Position numbers and translations under genes: made by a program. A model generated the notes under the pieces. That model saw only the letters and a list, made by a program, of their open reading frames with translations, was not told the DNA's origin and did not search any database. Shown here one piece after another: positions 1-8,839 of a stretch of DNA of 39,205 bases (its first letter is position 1; the number at the start of each line of letters is the position of its first letter). The DNA comes from a virus, in IMG/VR virus record IMGVR_UViG_3300021363_000011, positions 1-39,205 of that record; one strand, 5' to 3'.

Positions 1-608
1 TTGGTGCGCGGCGGCGGCGACGAATAGAACCCGCCCGTTCTGGCTAGCTGGTCCAGAGCGTACGACGCGTACAGGCCCGGTTTCTGCGCCCAGTCACCCG
101 ATACGTCACCAGCGAACGACGGCAGCGTCGGTGCGATGCCGAGCGCGGCCCGGTTGTCCAGGCACGACACCTGCACAGTACCGGCCTGCATGTCTACCGT
201 GTAATCATCAACCACCCCGGTGAACACCGTGACCTGTTCCGGGACGGTAGACCCGGGCAGGTACAGCCCCGCCTGAATGGTGACCGTATGGTTGAGGATG
301 TCGGTGCGGTACAGCGGCGAATCGTTCTCGGCAGGGTTCAGTAGCCACGCCACCGTTTTGGTGGCGTCGGTACGGTCGATCAGGCCGGTGAGGGTGAGCG
401 TCGCGGACGCGGCCGGGTAACCGGAAATCAGGCGGGTACCGTCCGGCATGTCCGTGGTCAACTGCCGGTCCACCGTCAACGACTCCACGAACAGCGGCGA
501 CCGCAACAGCGCGTTCCCCGCTACCCCGAAATCGATGGTGACCGTGTGCGTCACGGTCATGGCGTTGCCGGCGATGGTGGTCGCGAACGCCGCTGTGGAT
601 GCCTGCAT
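1..608 (-). CDS. minor tail protein, C-terminus outside window
   Basis: An open frame of 202 codons starts at ATG 608 and runs off the left edge without a stop. The start overlaps the stop of the gene before it (TGATG). The N-terminal part is rich in beta-prone Thr/Val segments (for example TVTHTVTIDFG near residue 18 and ATLTLTGLIDRTDATKT near residue 70), as in tail baseplate or minor tail proteins. Its place directly after the tape measure and one more tail gene supports a minor tail role. I do not recognise a specific family, and the product is inferred from gene order. Confidence 0.7.
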   Translation of the reverse strand, partial: MQASTAAFATTIAGNAMTVTHTVTIDFGVAGNALLRSPLFVESLTVDRQLTTDMPDGTRLISGYPAASATLTLTGLIDRTDATKTVAWLLNPAENDSPLYRTDILNHTVTIQAGLYLPGSTVPEQVTVFTGVVDDYTVDMQAGTVQVSCLDNRAALGIAPTLPSFAGDVSGDWAQKPGLYASYALDQLARTGGFYSSPPPRT

Positions 609-1561
609 CAGATCTCGACCAGTTGGATGCCGTGGTCGCGGAGCACCACCAGCGTCGATTGGGACGCCAGGCCGGCGCCTGAGGAGCCGCCGGCCGGTCC
701 GAGGATCACACGTGGTGATCCGGTGCCGGTCACCCACGCCCCCCGTGGCGTGGCCGCTGTGGGCAGGTATTGCGTGTCCGCGTTGGAGAACAGCAGCGGG
801 GGGGAGCTGTTGGTGTTGCAGGTGAACCCGTGGATGACGTAGGTCGCGCCGACGTTCGCCAGCACGGTTGCGGTGAACTGTGTCCACGTCGTGCCTACCG
901 TGGCGTTCACCGACGACGCCGACACCAACGACCCGGCCGCGTTCATGCCGTACGCGAAAAATGTGAGGTTAGCTGTGCCCGAAATGGCCCGCGAATACGC
1001 GGACAGCGAATGCGTCACCGCCGACCCGTCAGTCACACCGGGCGGCGCCGATAACACGTCCGGTATCAGCGTCCCCGCCGTATACGTGCCGAGCCCCATC
1101 TTCGACCCGGACTGTGCCCCGGTCCATCGGGCCACCCCTGACCCGGCCTGGAACGGTGTCACCGTCCCGTCGTAGGTGAGCGACTGCGACGTCACCGACA
1201 GGGACCACGCCGACAGGGCTTGGAACCGGACACCGAACGTGGACGCATCCAAAGCCAACGCGTTCCGCCATGCTGGGTCAACGAAACAGAACGGGCCGGC
1301 GCCGTAGATGCCGGTGTAGAACTGGACCAGCAGGTCCGCGCTGTCCGGGGTCATGCCCGTGAACGACAGCGGCCACGTACGACGCGGGTCCCGCCTACGG
1401 GTGACCGTGTTCCCGCCGCCCGCGAGCTGATGCAGCACCTCCGCACGGGACATAGCCGACGAATAGCCGTGGTCCACTACCCGCAGTTTCTTCAACGTCC
1501 CGGGTGTGCCGAGGTAGAACGACTTGAACGCGGACCCGAGCGCCGACAGAGGCAACGTCAT
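608..1561 (-). CDS. minor tail protein (distal-tail-like position)
   Basis: A 317-residue protein that starts 1 nt after the tape measure stop, with a good ribosome site (GGAGGAAC) inside the end of the tape measure gene. The first ~110 residues include RRRDPRRTWPLSFTGMTPDSA and FVDPAWRNALA, typical of the N-terminal half of actinophage distal-tail or minor tail proteins. The rest is Ser/Thr/Gly-rich beta-sheet-like sequence (carbohydrate-binding-like). It probably sits at the tail tip below the tape measure. The role is inferred from position and composition. Confidence 0.7.
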   Translation of the reverse strand: MTLPLSALGSAFKSFYLGTPGTLKKLRVVDHGYSSAMSRAEVLHQLAGGGNTVTRRRDPRRTWPLSFTGMTPDSADLLVQFYTGIYGAGPFCFVDPAWRNALALDASTFGVRFQALSAWSLSVTSQSLTYDGTVTPFQAGSGVARWTGAQSGSKMGLGTYTAGTLIPDVLSAPPGVTDGSAVTHSLSAYSRAISGTANLTFFAYGMNAAGSLVSASSVNATVGTTWTQFTATVLANVGATYVIHGFTCNTNSSPPLLFSNADTQYLPTAATPRGAWVTGTGSPRVILGPAGGSSGAGLASQSTLVVLRDHGIQLVEI

Positions 1562-1562
1562 G

Positions 1563-4541
1563 TCAGTTCCTCCGGTTCAGGCGTTGGTTGGCGTCGTTGA
1601 CGGCGCGGGCGAGGGGTTGGCCGCCGCGTTCCAGGACGAGCTGCACCGGCCTGTCCCCCACGGATGCGGCTAACGCGTCTACACGGTTGATCAACGCATC
1701 CAGGCGGGCCGTCACAGCGTCGCCGCCCGGGGACGCTGCGACCGCGACAGAACCGCCCTGAGCCCCACCGCCGCTCGTGCCGGAGTTGATCTGCTCCAAC
1801 AGCGGCCGGAACTTCGCGGTCGCGTCCGCGTTCACCACGAACTCCTTGTTCGACAGCCGCGCCACAATCGAATCCGACGTGCTGGTGCCAGGCCCCTGCA
1901 CATACCCGCCGCCCGCGTACACCGCGAGACGGCCACCCGCTGTCGCGCCGGTAGGGCCGATCAGTTGGGTACGGATCAGCACATGCCGGTCCTGGGACAG
2001 TTGGGCGAGTTTCTTTTCCACAGCCGCCACGTTCGACAGCGTGACCTGAGTGTTCTTCAACGACGGGATACGCGCCAACGCGGCCCGCACGTTAGCGATG
2101 CGCTGCTCAGCGGTGAGCGTCCCAATCACCACAGTCGAGTTCTTCACGGACGGGACACGCCCGATCGACGCGATCAACGCGTCGACCTGCTGCTTGTTCA
2201 GTCCGGCGGCAGCGGCAGCCCTCTTAATCTGCGCAATGTTCGCCTCGTACGCGGCTGTGCCCTTGGTGAGCGACCCGGACTGGTTCGCGACCGCCTGCGA
2301 CAAGCTGTTGTTCTGCTGGATCAGGGAGATGATGTTCGCGACGTTCCGGTTACCCGCGCTGGTCATGTTGTCGAGTGAGGCCGCGTACTTGTCGCCGCCC
2401 TGTTTCGCTGTCAACACGGTTCCGGTCAGGTTCAGCAGGCCGGCGTCGAACTGGTTCGTGGCCTGCGCTGTGTCTAGGGCTTTACCGTTCAACTGGTCCA
2501 ACGCGAGTTTCAGCAGTCCGGCTTTGTCACCGGCCACGGCCATCTGTTCGGCCTGCTTTTTGGTCGAGTCGGCTGACTGTGTCGCGGCGTCTTTCGCGTT
2601 CAGGTATCCGGCAGCGGTCAGCCCGAGTGCTTTCGCGGCGGTCTGATATTCCGGGTAGGTGATTTTGAGGACGTCTAGGTTTTTCTGATCGGCGGCTGTC
2701 TTTTTGGCGATCGCGTCTGTGCCGGTCTGGTATGCGGTGATCGTTAGCCCCACGGCGGCGGCTTGCGCGGCCAACTGCGGGTTCATCTGCGCTAGCGCCG
2801 CATCATACTGCTGCAATGCTTGCGTATTGGTGTCAACGGTCGTCTTCGATGTAGCTAACGCTTTCTGCTGCTCCTTAAGTTTACCCGTGAGCAATTGTGC
2901 GTCAATAGCATTCTCGCCGAAGCTCAACCCCTGCGCTTCTAACGCTGCTATAGTATCGTTAACGGAGAGATTCTGCTTATTGAATAGTCCGATTAATGTA
3001 GTGGTGGTAAGGCCCGCTTTAACAAGGCTCTGATACGATTTGTCATCAGCGAGATTCTTTAGCAGCGTTTGGTTTGTTGCGTCTTGCTGCGCTCCGGCGT
3101 TGTCGGTGAGCGCCTGCGTGTACGACTGTGTGTCTTTCGCGAGTTGCTGGGCCTGCTTCGCGTTGTTGTTCATGATCGAGGTGAGCGCGAACATGCCGAT
3201 GCCGACGACAGCGGCGACACCTCCGAGTATGCCGAGACTCCCTGCGGCGCCTACTCCGGCCGCTGCGCCCGTGCGTGCCATCGCCGCTGAGACAGCGTCG
3301 AACACTGACGTCAGGACCCTCAGTGCGAGCCCGGCTGTGCGCACCGCAACGAACGTGGTAACCAGTGTCGCCAACACAGGCATGGGCAGCGAGTTGATGA
3401 CGTTCGCGAGCGCAGTGATCGAGTTGAGCACCACCCCACCCAACGGCCCCGCCGCCCGACTGATCCGGCCCAGCGCCGTGAACAACGCCTCAAACGCGTT
3501 AACCACCCTCGGCAGTTGCGACTGCGCGTACGTGCTGAAATTTTGCAGCCCCGACCCCGACGCCCACGCCTGCAACGAGACAGCGCCCCGATCGAAATAG
3601 GCGAGAATCGTTTGGAACAGCGGCGACAGCGTGTGCAGACTCGTGATGAACGCGGACAAGGTACGGCCCGCGATGTCGCCGGTCACGCCGGAAAACAACG
3701 CCACCTGACGTGTCAAGTTCGGCATCTGTGTCTGCAACTGCAACACGGCAGCGTTGAACGGGCCGAGCAGCCCCGACGCCGCCACCCCCTGCAACGTCTT
3801 CAGGTTGCCTTTCAGCAGGCCGATAGCACCCGCAAACACCTGCCCGGTTTGGGTGCCGGCGGTCATCTCCTGTTTGACGCCGCGTATGCCGAGGAGCAGC
3901 GACCCGGCCGCGAGCGCCGCCGGGCCGAGCGCCGCTACAGCGACCGCGCCGATCGGCAGCAACGCCGGAGCGAGCAGCAACGCACCGTCTAGCAGCAGAT
4001 TGAACGAGAACCCCAGGTCGTGGGTTTTCCGTTCAAGCGCCTCCTCTTCATGCCGCAAAGCGGCCAACTGTGCGGCAGCGGCGGCTGCGTCGACACGGAC
4101 CCGGATGTTCGGGGACTCCCGGGCGAGCGCCGCCAGACGGGTTTGGATCTCATCGATCTGCCGGATCGCGGTCTCGTCATCGATACGGCCGATACGGAGA
4201 TGCGCGTCGGTCTCACGGATTTGGCGGCGTAGGTTCTCCAGCTCGGCGACAGCGGGGTCGGTGTTGGCGTCGATGGTGACGCGTGGGGGCAGCGACCGGA
4301 TAGCCGCGTCAACCCGGGTGCGGAACTCGCGGGTGAACGCGTCGCCGGCCTGCTGCCCGACACCTCGGCCTAATCCGCCGCCGCCCGCGCCCGCGCCGCC
4401 CGCTTCGCGGATACCGCGCTGAATTTCGTCGCGGATGTGGCCGGCCAGTCCGGCCTGTTCCACCGATCGGCGAATGTCCGACGAGAGCTGGTCGGTGATG
4501 AGCCGGACCCGGACGAACGCTGAACCGACCGGCGTGGTCAC
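1563..4541 (-). CDS. tail tape measure protein
   Basis: At 992 residues this is the longest gene here, placed directly after the tail assembly chaperones, as in nearly all siphoviruses. It starts at GTG 4541, overlapping the previous stop (GTGA). An N-terminal coiled-coil-like region (residues ~60-180) is followed by a long hydrophobic segment (LLLDGALLLAPALLPIGAVA, ~180-220) and a second one near residues 435-460, then Gln/Asn/Ala-rich helical sequence. Tape measure length sets tail length. The stretch at about 2820-3070 uses TTA, ATA and AAT codons rare in the neighbours, which suggests a recombined patch. Confidence 0.93.
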   Translation of the reverse strand: MTTPVGSAFVRVRLITDQLSSDIRRSVEQAGLAGHIRDEIQRGIREAGGAGAGGGGLGRGVGQQAGDAFTREFRTRVDAAIRSLPPRVTIDANTDPAVAELENLRRQIRETDAHLRIGRIDDETAIRQIDEIQTRLAALARESPNIRVRVDAAAAAAQLAALRHEEEALERKTHDLGFSFNLLLDGALLLAPALLPIGAVAVAALGPAALAAGSLLLGIRGVKQEMTAGTQTGQVFAGAIGLLKGNLKTLQGVAASGLLGPFNAAVLQLQTQMPNLTRQVALFSGVTGDIAGRTLSAFITSLHTLSPLFQTILAYFDRGAVSLQAWASGSGLQNFSTYAQSQLPRVVNAFEALFTALGRISRAAGPLGGVVLNSITALANVINSLPMPVLATLVTTFVAVRTAGLALRVLTSVFDAVSAAMARTGAAAGVGAAGSLGILGGVAAVVGIGMFALTSIMNNNAKQAQQLAKDTQSYTQALTDNAGAQQDATNQTLLKNLADDKSYQSLVKAGLTTTTLIGLFNKQNLSVNDTIAALEAQGLSFGENAIDAQLLTGKLKEQQKALATSKTTVDTNTQALQQYDAALAQMNPQLAAQAAAVGLTITAYQTGTDAIAKKTAADQKNLDVLKITYPEYQTAAKALGLTAAGYLNAKDAATQSADSTKKQAEQMAVAGDKAGLLKLALDQLNGKALDTAQATNQFDAGLLNLTGTVLTAKQGGDKYAASLDNMTSAGNRNVANIISLIQQNNSLSQAVANQSGSLTKGTAAYEANIAQIKRAAAAAGLNKQQVDALIASIGRVPSVKNSTVVIGTLTAEQRIANVRAALARIPSLKNTQVTLSNVAAVEKKLAQLSQDRHVLIRTQLIGPTGATAGGRLAVYAGGGYVQGPGTSTSDSIVARLSNKEFVVNADATAKFRPLLEQINSGTSGGGAQGGSVAVAASPGGDAVTARLDALINRVDALAASVGDRPVQLVLERGGQPLARAVNDANQRLNRRN

Positions 4542-4924
4542 GGCGCGACCCCGTACGCGGGTTCCCGCAGGCCGGGCATGCCCGGCACCTGCTCAGCGCC
4601 CGGTTCCACCGCGACGGGGCGTCCGTCCGCGTAGGACCCCGCCAACGCCGAATCTGCCGTACCGAACGGGTTCGGGTCTTCGAACCCGTCATCCACAGCG
4701 GCAGACGGGGTTGTGGCTGCGAACGCGCGTGCGAACCTGGCACGGGCCTCGCCCTGCTCGGTGGTGGCGTCTTCCTCCCACGCCGCCAGCACGGCAGCAC
4801 CGAACTCGGACACCGGCATGACGGTCATGTCACGTCCTGTCCGCCACATCATCCGCCCTCTCAGCACCGTGTACCGTTGCACCCCCCAGGCCAAAACGGT
4901 TGTCGCTAAGCCTGGTCGCCGGTA
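4538..4924 (-). CDS. tail assembly chaperone, frameshifted C-terminal part (gpT-like)
   Basis: This frame has no convincing own start (no ATG with ribosome site near its upstream edge). It is open back through the end of the preceding chaperone gene, in the -1 frame relative to it. A slippery heptamer TTTCCCT lies in the overlap with correct phasing (T TTC CCT). Slippage there would give a fusion of 113 residues of the upstream protein plus 128 residues of this frame. This mirrors the G/GT chaperones of lambda-like phages, placed just before the tape measure. The downstream tape measure overlaps its stop by GTGA. Confidence 0.8.
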   Translation of the reverse strand, partial: YRRPGLATTVLAWGVQRYTVLRGRMMWRTGRDMTVMPVSEFGAAVLAAWEEDATTEQGEARARFARAFAATTPSAAVDDGFEDPNPFGTADSALAGSYADGRPVAVEPGAEQVPGMPGLREPAYGVAP

Positions 4925-5262
4925 GGGAAACGCATGTACTCCCCGAGGACCCAGTCCGCAATCTCGGCGAGTTGCGCCCCGGTCGGGCGGGTCGCTTTCA
5001 CGGCGTCGTGGAAAGCGGGCAGGTCGTCGGGTTCAATGATCCGATCCCACAGCGTCGCGATGGTGCGTAGCTGGGTGGGGCCGTCCATGCCGGACAGGTC
5101 AGCGACCATGCCGAGCACCACGGTGGTGTCCTGAATGTCGACCACGCGGATAGTTCGGCCACCCAACGAGAACGTGGCAGGGGTACGGGCCGGGTTCCGG
5201 AAATCGAACACATGCGGTGCCACAACGTCGGGTTCAGCGACCGGACGCAAATCAGTGGTCAT
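4906..5262 (-). CDS. tail assembly chaperone (gpG-like)
   Basis: A 118-residue acidic protein immediately upstream of the frameshifted partner and the tape measure. Chaperones in this position bind the tape measure and promote tail tube assembly. Visible features include a small beta-rich start (FSLGGRTIRVVDIQDT) and a helical C-terminal half (IIEPDDLPAFHDAVKATRP), a pattern common in actinophage gpG-like proteins. The stop TAG is bypassed in a fraction of products if the TTTCCCT frameshift site works. It overlaps the upstream gene by ATGA. Confidence 0.82.
   Translation of the reverse strand: MTTDLRPVAEPDVVAPHVFDFRNPARTPATFSLGGRTIRVVDIQDTTVVLGMVADLSGMDGPTQLRTIATLWDRIIEPDDLPAFHDAVKATRPTGAQLAEIADWVLGEYMRFPTGDQA
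4924..4930 (-). other. -1 ribosomal frameshift site TTTCCCT
   Basis: In the reading frame of the upstream chaperone the bases fall as T TTC CCT, the X XXY YYZ arrangement. It lies five sense codons before the TAG stop, and the -1 frame continues open for 128 codons to the end of the second chaperone frame. Programmed -1 frameshifting at this point is well established for long-tailed phages. Whether a downstream structure stimulates it was not folded here. Confidence 0.82.
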
Positions 5263-5669
5263 TGCGTGAACTCTCTAAGCGCATCGGTTAGATACGTATG
5301 CGGCTGTGTGCCGGGATGGTTCACGCTTCTCCGGAATATCGTAACGCCGCCGATGGTGAACCGCAACGCCCGGCCACGTCTCGCGACTATCCGGTGGGGG
5401 CGGGACCCCTTCGACACCACAATCGCGTAACCACGTCGTTTCTTGTCGGGGTTCACACCGATCTCGGCTTTCAAACCGGACGCAAGTTCGGATCGGACCT
5501 GCCGGATCTCGCCGGCCATTCGCCCGGTACGGCGCGGCGCCGCCGCTTTCACGGCCTGCTCAAGCTTGTCGCAGCGTCGCCCGAAATCGCGTCCCGCCGG
5601 GCCGTCCCACGACTTGAACAGCCGCATCCCCGCAGGGTCTTCCACGAACGTCACATCACCTGCCGCCAT
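5259..5669 (-). CDS. tail completion / head-tail joining protein (HK97 gp10-like)
   Basis: A 136-residue basic protein. The pattern LEQAVKAAAPRRTGRMAGEIR, then a beta-rich region and a C-terminal HPGTQPHTYLTDALREF, matches the HK97 gp10 / tail completion family (A-P-x-x-TG near the start, HPG..P..FL at the end). It joins tail to head in related phages. The start at 5669 overlaps the previous stop (TGATG). Its place after the connector genes and before the chaperones agrees with this. Confidence 0.8.
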   Translation of the reverse strand: MAAGDVTFVEDPAGMRLFKSWDGPAGRDFGRRCDKLEQAVKAAAPRRTGRMAGEIRQVRSELASGLKAEIGVNPDKKRRGYAIVVSKGSRPHRIVARRGRALRFTIGGVTIFRRSVNHPGTQPHTYLTDALREFTQ

Positions 5670-6196
5670 CAGGACGGCCACAGTTCGACGGTGGTAGTCA
5701 ACTGGACACCACCGAAACCGCCCTGAGGGTGGAACACGGTCGTGGTTTGCGGGACAGGTTGCCGGCCTTGCCCGACCAGCGTGTACGCGGCGTTGACCAG
5801 CACGGCGGTATCAGCGCTGATCGCGGTCAGGTCGGTGAGGAACTGGTCCGCTGTGGGAGGGACGCGGCCTTGCGGATCCGCTGAGACGGCGCACACCGGC
5901 CGCACAATCCCTGCTTCCACGGTCAGCGTCCACATGGTGGTGTTCCCGACGCCGGGCCACGACTCGGCCCCGAACGATTCGACACCTGTGCCGGCGGCGG
6001 GTTCGGGCAGTCCGAGCTGCACCGACATGGCCGCGACGTACAGCATCGCGCAATCCCAGGTGGCGCCGCCGGTCAGTTGTAGCTGCCGCGCCGGCAGTGT
6101 GACAGACATGTCGTCGCTGGCCTGCACGATCGTGTCGAGGACACGACCTACGCATTCGGTGACCGTCGACGGGTCGAACACGACGGTGGTGGTCAC
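5669..6196 (-). CDS. head-to-tail connector or tail terminator-like protein
   Basis: A 175-residue protein starting at GTG 6196 in a GTGA overlap with the upstream gene. No catalytic motif is visible. The sequence alternates helix (FDPSTVTECVGRVLDTIVQA) and beta segments and ends with TTTVFHPQGGFGGVQLTTTVEL. Genes in this slot, between the connector and gp10-like genes, are usually head-tail stopper or tail terminator subunits. The assignment is positional only. Confidence 0.55.
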   Translation of the reverse strand: MTTTVVFDPSTVTECVGRVLDTIVQASDDMSVTLPARQLQLTGGATWDCAMLYVAAMSVQLGLPEPAAGTGVESFGAESWPGVGNTTMWTLTVEAGIVRPVCAVSADPQGRVPPTADQFLTDLTAISADTAVLVNAAYTLVGQGRQPVPQTTTVFHPQGGFGGVQLTTTVELWPS

Positions 6197-7086
6197 GACG
6201 CGGCCCACACCCAGGTAGGTGCCGCGCCCGGGTAGGTGAGCGTCACCGACGACAGAGCGGGGATCATGAACATCGCGCCCGTTAACGCCCCGCCGAGACC
6301 GACAGACAGTCCGTCCACAGCAACGTCGGTGACCGTGCCGGTCAGGGTGATCTGCACCGGACGGAGGAACGGCGACACCACCGGCACGGCGGACACCGGC
6401 ACCGCAGGCGCCGTCACCGGCCCGGACGTGCCGTCATCGACCTGCACCGACGACAACCTGCGCGGCGGCGGCGCCTCTGGTGACACCACCATTGAGCGGG
6501 TTTTACCGCCCGAATACACCTTCAACACCAGGTCCACGTAGTACAGGCCGGTGCGGCCCTTGTCCAGGAAGTCCTGTGGGTCTATCAACGTCCAGGACAC
6601 GCCGTCGCGGACAACTGACGTGACCCGCTCGGGGAGTTGACAGGCCCCGCCCATGTCCGCGCGGGCGAACTGGTCCGCTAGCTGATCGATCGCCCGTTGC
6701 ACATCCGGGGCCGGCTCAGACCCGTACGTGTACTCCACAGTGATGATGGTGGTGCCGGGGCGGGGGAACATGTTCGGCCACAGATACGGGCTAGGCGGGT
6801 AGTTGGAGTCGATCCACAGACCGTTGCCGCCCCACCAGTTCGGGAAATCGAGGCGGTGGCCGCCTGACAGTTCGAAGTTGATGGGCTGTGTCTGCTGGTC
6901 GAGGACCGAATGCACCGTCAGCACCGGACGCCCCCACAGCGTCACCGTTTGGCATCCGTACGGGACCTGGTACTTCTCGGTCACACGACGTGGGGGCCAT
7001 GTCCAGCGCCATCCGAGGAGCCCGGACATGATCCGGGTAGCGATCAGTTGCAGCTCCGGGGAGGGGATAGGTGTCGTCACCGGCAC
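6193..7086 (-). CDS. head-to-tail adaptor / connector protein
   Basis: A 297-residue protein. The first ~180 residues (PELQLIATRIMSGLLGWRW, then TVEYTYGSEPAPDVQRAIDQ and LADQF) resemble gp6-like head-tail connector proteins, which form a ring under the portal. The C-terminal ~90 residues are Pro/Val/Thr-rich and may be an added beta domain. The start is GTG 7086 preceded by GGGGGTAG. The family is inferred from this pattern and position. Confidence 0.65.
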   Translation of the reverse strand: MPVTTPIPSPELQLIATRIMSGLLGWRWTWPPRRVTEKYQVPYGCQTVTLWGRPVLTVHSVLDQQTQPINFELSGGHRLDFPNWWGGNGLWIDSNYPPSPYLWPNMFPRPGTTIITVEYTYGSEPAPDVQRAIDQLADQFARADMGGACQLPERVTSVVRDGVSWTLIDPQDFLDKGRTGLYYVDLVLKVYSGGKTRSMVVSPEAPPPRRLSSVQVDDGTSGPVTAPAVPVSAVPVVSPFLRPVQITLTGTVTDVAVDGLSVGLGGALTGAMFMIPALSSVTLTYPGAAPTWVWAAS

Positions 7087-7137
7087 CTACCCCCTTTCCG
7101 TCGACCGAAGAACCTCGTGAGAGATGAAACGCGCGGG

Positions 7138-7797
7138 TTAGGACACGAAGCCGTTACCGACCGTCGGTAACGTCGCGCCGCGCGCGTACTGGTACGGCTT
7201 GTCCGTCGCGAACGGCCACAGCGGGGTGGCGCCGCCGCCGCCGAACCCGGAGTTACCGAACCCGAACCCTTCGATGACCGTGGCCAACAGGCCGTTCTCC
7301 AACGTGCGGTCACCGTTCAACACGAGCTGGCACGACGGGAACACCCATTGCCAGTACGGGTTCACGGCCGCGAGCCGGCCGTTCGTGTACGCACCGGACC
7401 ACACCCGGAGGCCGACCCCGTTGGGTACGGTGATCGCACCGGACGCCTGCGACGCGTACCCGGTGACCGCGCCCGTACCCGGTGGGGGTGTCAGCGTCGA
7501 CCCGCCCGCCAACAGGGCGATCAGTTCCGGTTCCGGGTTGCACAACTCGATATGAATGTTGACGTACTTGAAGATATCGGGTGACTTGAACACTGCGCAC
7601 AGGGATCCGTCAGCGGCCTTCTGCGCGACCTCATCACCGGACTCGTACACGGGCGTGAACCGCACCATGATCATCTGATTCGAAATCCACACCGACCCGG
7701 ACGTGCCCGTCGTGGGCACCCCCGCAGCCGACAGATTCGACACTTCCAACGCGAACGCCCTGATGCTGACGGCGTGATCGGTAGCGACCGGAGGCAT
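7138..7797 (-). CDS. probable major tail protein
   Basis: A 219-residue protein with ribosome site GAGGAG 5 nt before ATG 7797. The segment NIHIELCNPEPELIALLAGG is typical of tail tube subunits of actinophages, and the Gly-rich C-terminal half with YWQWVFPSCQLVLNG fits a beta-barrel tube protein. The location is unusual: it lies before the connector genes and not between tail terminator and chaperones. No other tube candidate exists in the expected place, which supports the call indirectly. Confidence 0.6.
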   Translation of the reverse strand: MPPVATDHAVSIRAFALEVSNLSAAGVPTTGTSGSVWISNQMIMVRFTPVYESGDEVAQKAADGSLCAVFKSPDIFKYVNIHIELCNPEPELIALLAGGSTLTPPPGTGAVTGYASQASGAITVPNGVGLRVWSGAYTNGRLAAVNPYWQWVFPSCQLVLNGDRTLENGLLATVIEGFGFGNSGFGGGGATPLWPFATDKPYQYARGATLPTVGNGFVS

Positions 7798-7811
7798 TAG
7801 CTGCTCCTCAT

Positions 7812-8567
7812 CTAGACTGCTCGGACGGCCGAAGCCGGGTTGAATTCGACAGCGGCCAGACGTTGCGAGACCAGCCGTACACGGTTGATGGTCGGGTCGT
7901 GGATTTGGAAGTCCTTGATCGTGGAACCGAGCCGGACGATCACCGGTCCGGTCGCGGCGACCGCTGTGGCCGGGTACGACGGTGACATGACGATCGGGGT
8001 GCCCGTCGCTTCCAGGTACAGCTTTGACGAGGTGGGGGTCGGTGATGCGGCCTGCCCGATCGAGAGGGCGATAGCCGCCTGATACCCCATGTGCAGCGTG
8101 GGGTTCGAGTCGACCGACCCGGCGTAGTAGGCGCCGAGCACGCTCGCGACCGTCGTGGTCACATCCGCCGACGCGGCCACCGTGTCAACATCGGAGTTCA
8201 ACATGAACGGTTCCCGCGGCCCCCACCCCGGTAGACCGTTCCACAGCACGTACCCGGCGGTGCGGTCCGTGGCGTCGTCAAGGTAGCTGTGGAGGCGGGC
8301 GTACAGGTCTTCCTGCTGCCGGTCCGTGCACCGTTCCGGCGCCAACGCGGACACCATCGCGCCGAACGCGGACACCGTGTACACGGAAGGGGTGCCGGTT
8401 AGCGACCCGGCGATCAGGGACGCGTTCCCGGACACGCACCGGTCTTGCGCGATCAGCGCGGCTGCGGCGTCCCAGTATTGGATGTCGCGGGGGACTGCGG
8501 CCCAGTCTTGGCCGGCGTCGTCGGTGTCGGATCGGATGACGGTGGCGACGTCGAGCAGCGTCGACAT
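7812..8567 (-). CDS. virion structural protein, function unknown
   Basis: A 251-residue protein without recognised motif between the capsid and tail tube genes. The N-terminal part is acidic (ATVIRSDTDDAGQDW), the middle holds helices with YLDDATDRTAGYVLWNG, and the end is beta-rich. Similar genes lie next to the capsid gene in other actinophages. It may be a capsid-associated or connector protein. The function is not claimed. Confidence 0.5.
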   Translation of the reverse strand: MSTLLDVATVIRSDTDDAGQDWAAVPRDIQYWDAAAALIAQDRCVSGNASLIAGSLTGTPSVYTVSAFGAMVSALAPERCTDRQQEDLYARLHSYLDDATDRTAGYVLWNGLPGWGPREPFMLNSDVDTVAASADVTTTVASVLGAYYAGSVDSNPTLHMGYQAAIALSIGQAASPTPTSSKLYLEATGTPIVMSPSYPATAVAATGPVIVRLGSTIKDFQIHDPTINRVRLVSQRLAAVEFNPASAVRAV

Positions 8568-8568
8568 G

Positions 8569-8775
8569 TCAGTACCCCGCAGGATCTACGCCGTCGACCA
8601 GACGCCGGAGAGCTTCCAGCGCCTCAGCCTGCGAAGACCACGATCCCGACAACAGGAACCCCCCATTCGAGATAGTCCAGGAGGACCCTGAAAGGTTCTG
8701 CACGAATATGGTCGTCCCGGAATCGATGCGGAGATACCCGCTGGCACCCCCGGCTGTGGTTCCTAGAGCCCACAT
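8569..8775 (-). CDS. small structural-cluster protein
   Basis: A 68-residue protein chosen to start at ATG 8775 because AAAGGAGG precedes it at ideal spacing. It begins with a Gly/Ser/Thr-rich stretch (ALGTTAGGASGYLRIDSG) and ends in a helix (SQAEALEALRRLVDG). It sits just after the hairpin that follows the major capsid gene. The strong ribosome site suggests high expression, so a minor capsid component is possible. The function is unknown. Confidence 0.7.
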   Translation of the reverse strand: MWALGTTAGGASGYLRIDSGTTIFVQNLSGSSWTISNGGFLLSGSWSSQAEALEALRRLVDGVDPAGY

Positions 8776-8798
8776 GCGCGTTCCTCCTTTCGCCAGTC

Positions 8799-8829
8799 TG
8801 CGGAGGGTCCCTCTTGGAGACCCTCCGCA
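8799..8829 (-). terminator. hairpin after major capsid gene
   Basis: A perfect 11-bp inverted repeat (TGCGGAGGGTC and GACCCTCCGCA) with a 9-nt loop lies 10 nt past the capsid gene stop. There is no T-run, so it is either a tail-less terminator of the actinobacterial kind or a partial terminator / mRNA-stabilising hairpin that raises capsid over downstream expression. Confidence 0.7.
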
Positions 8830-8839
8830 TAGTCGGGGG

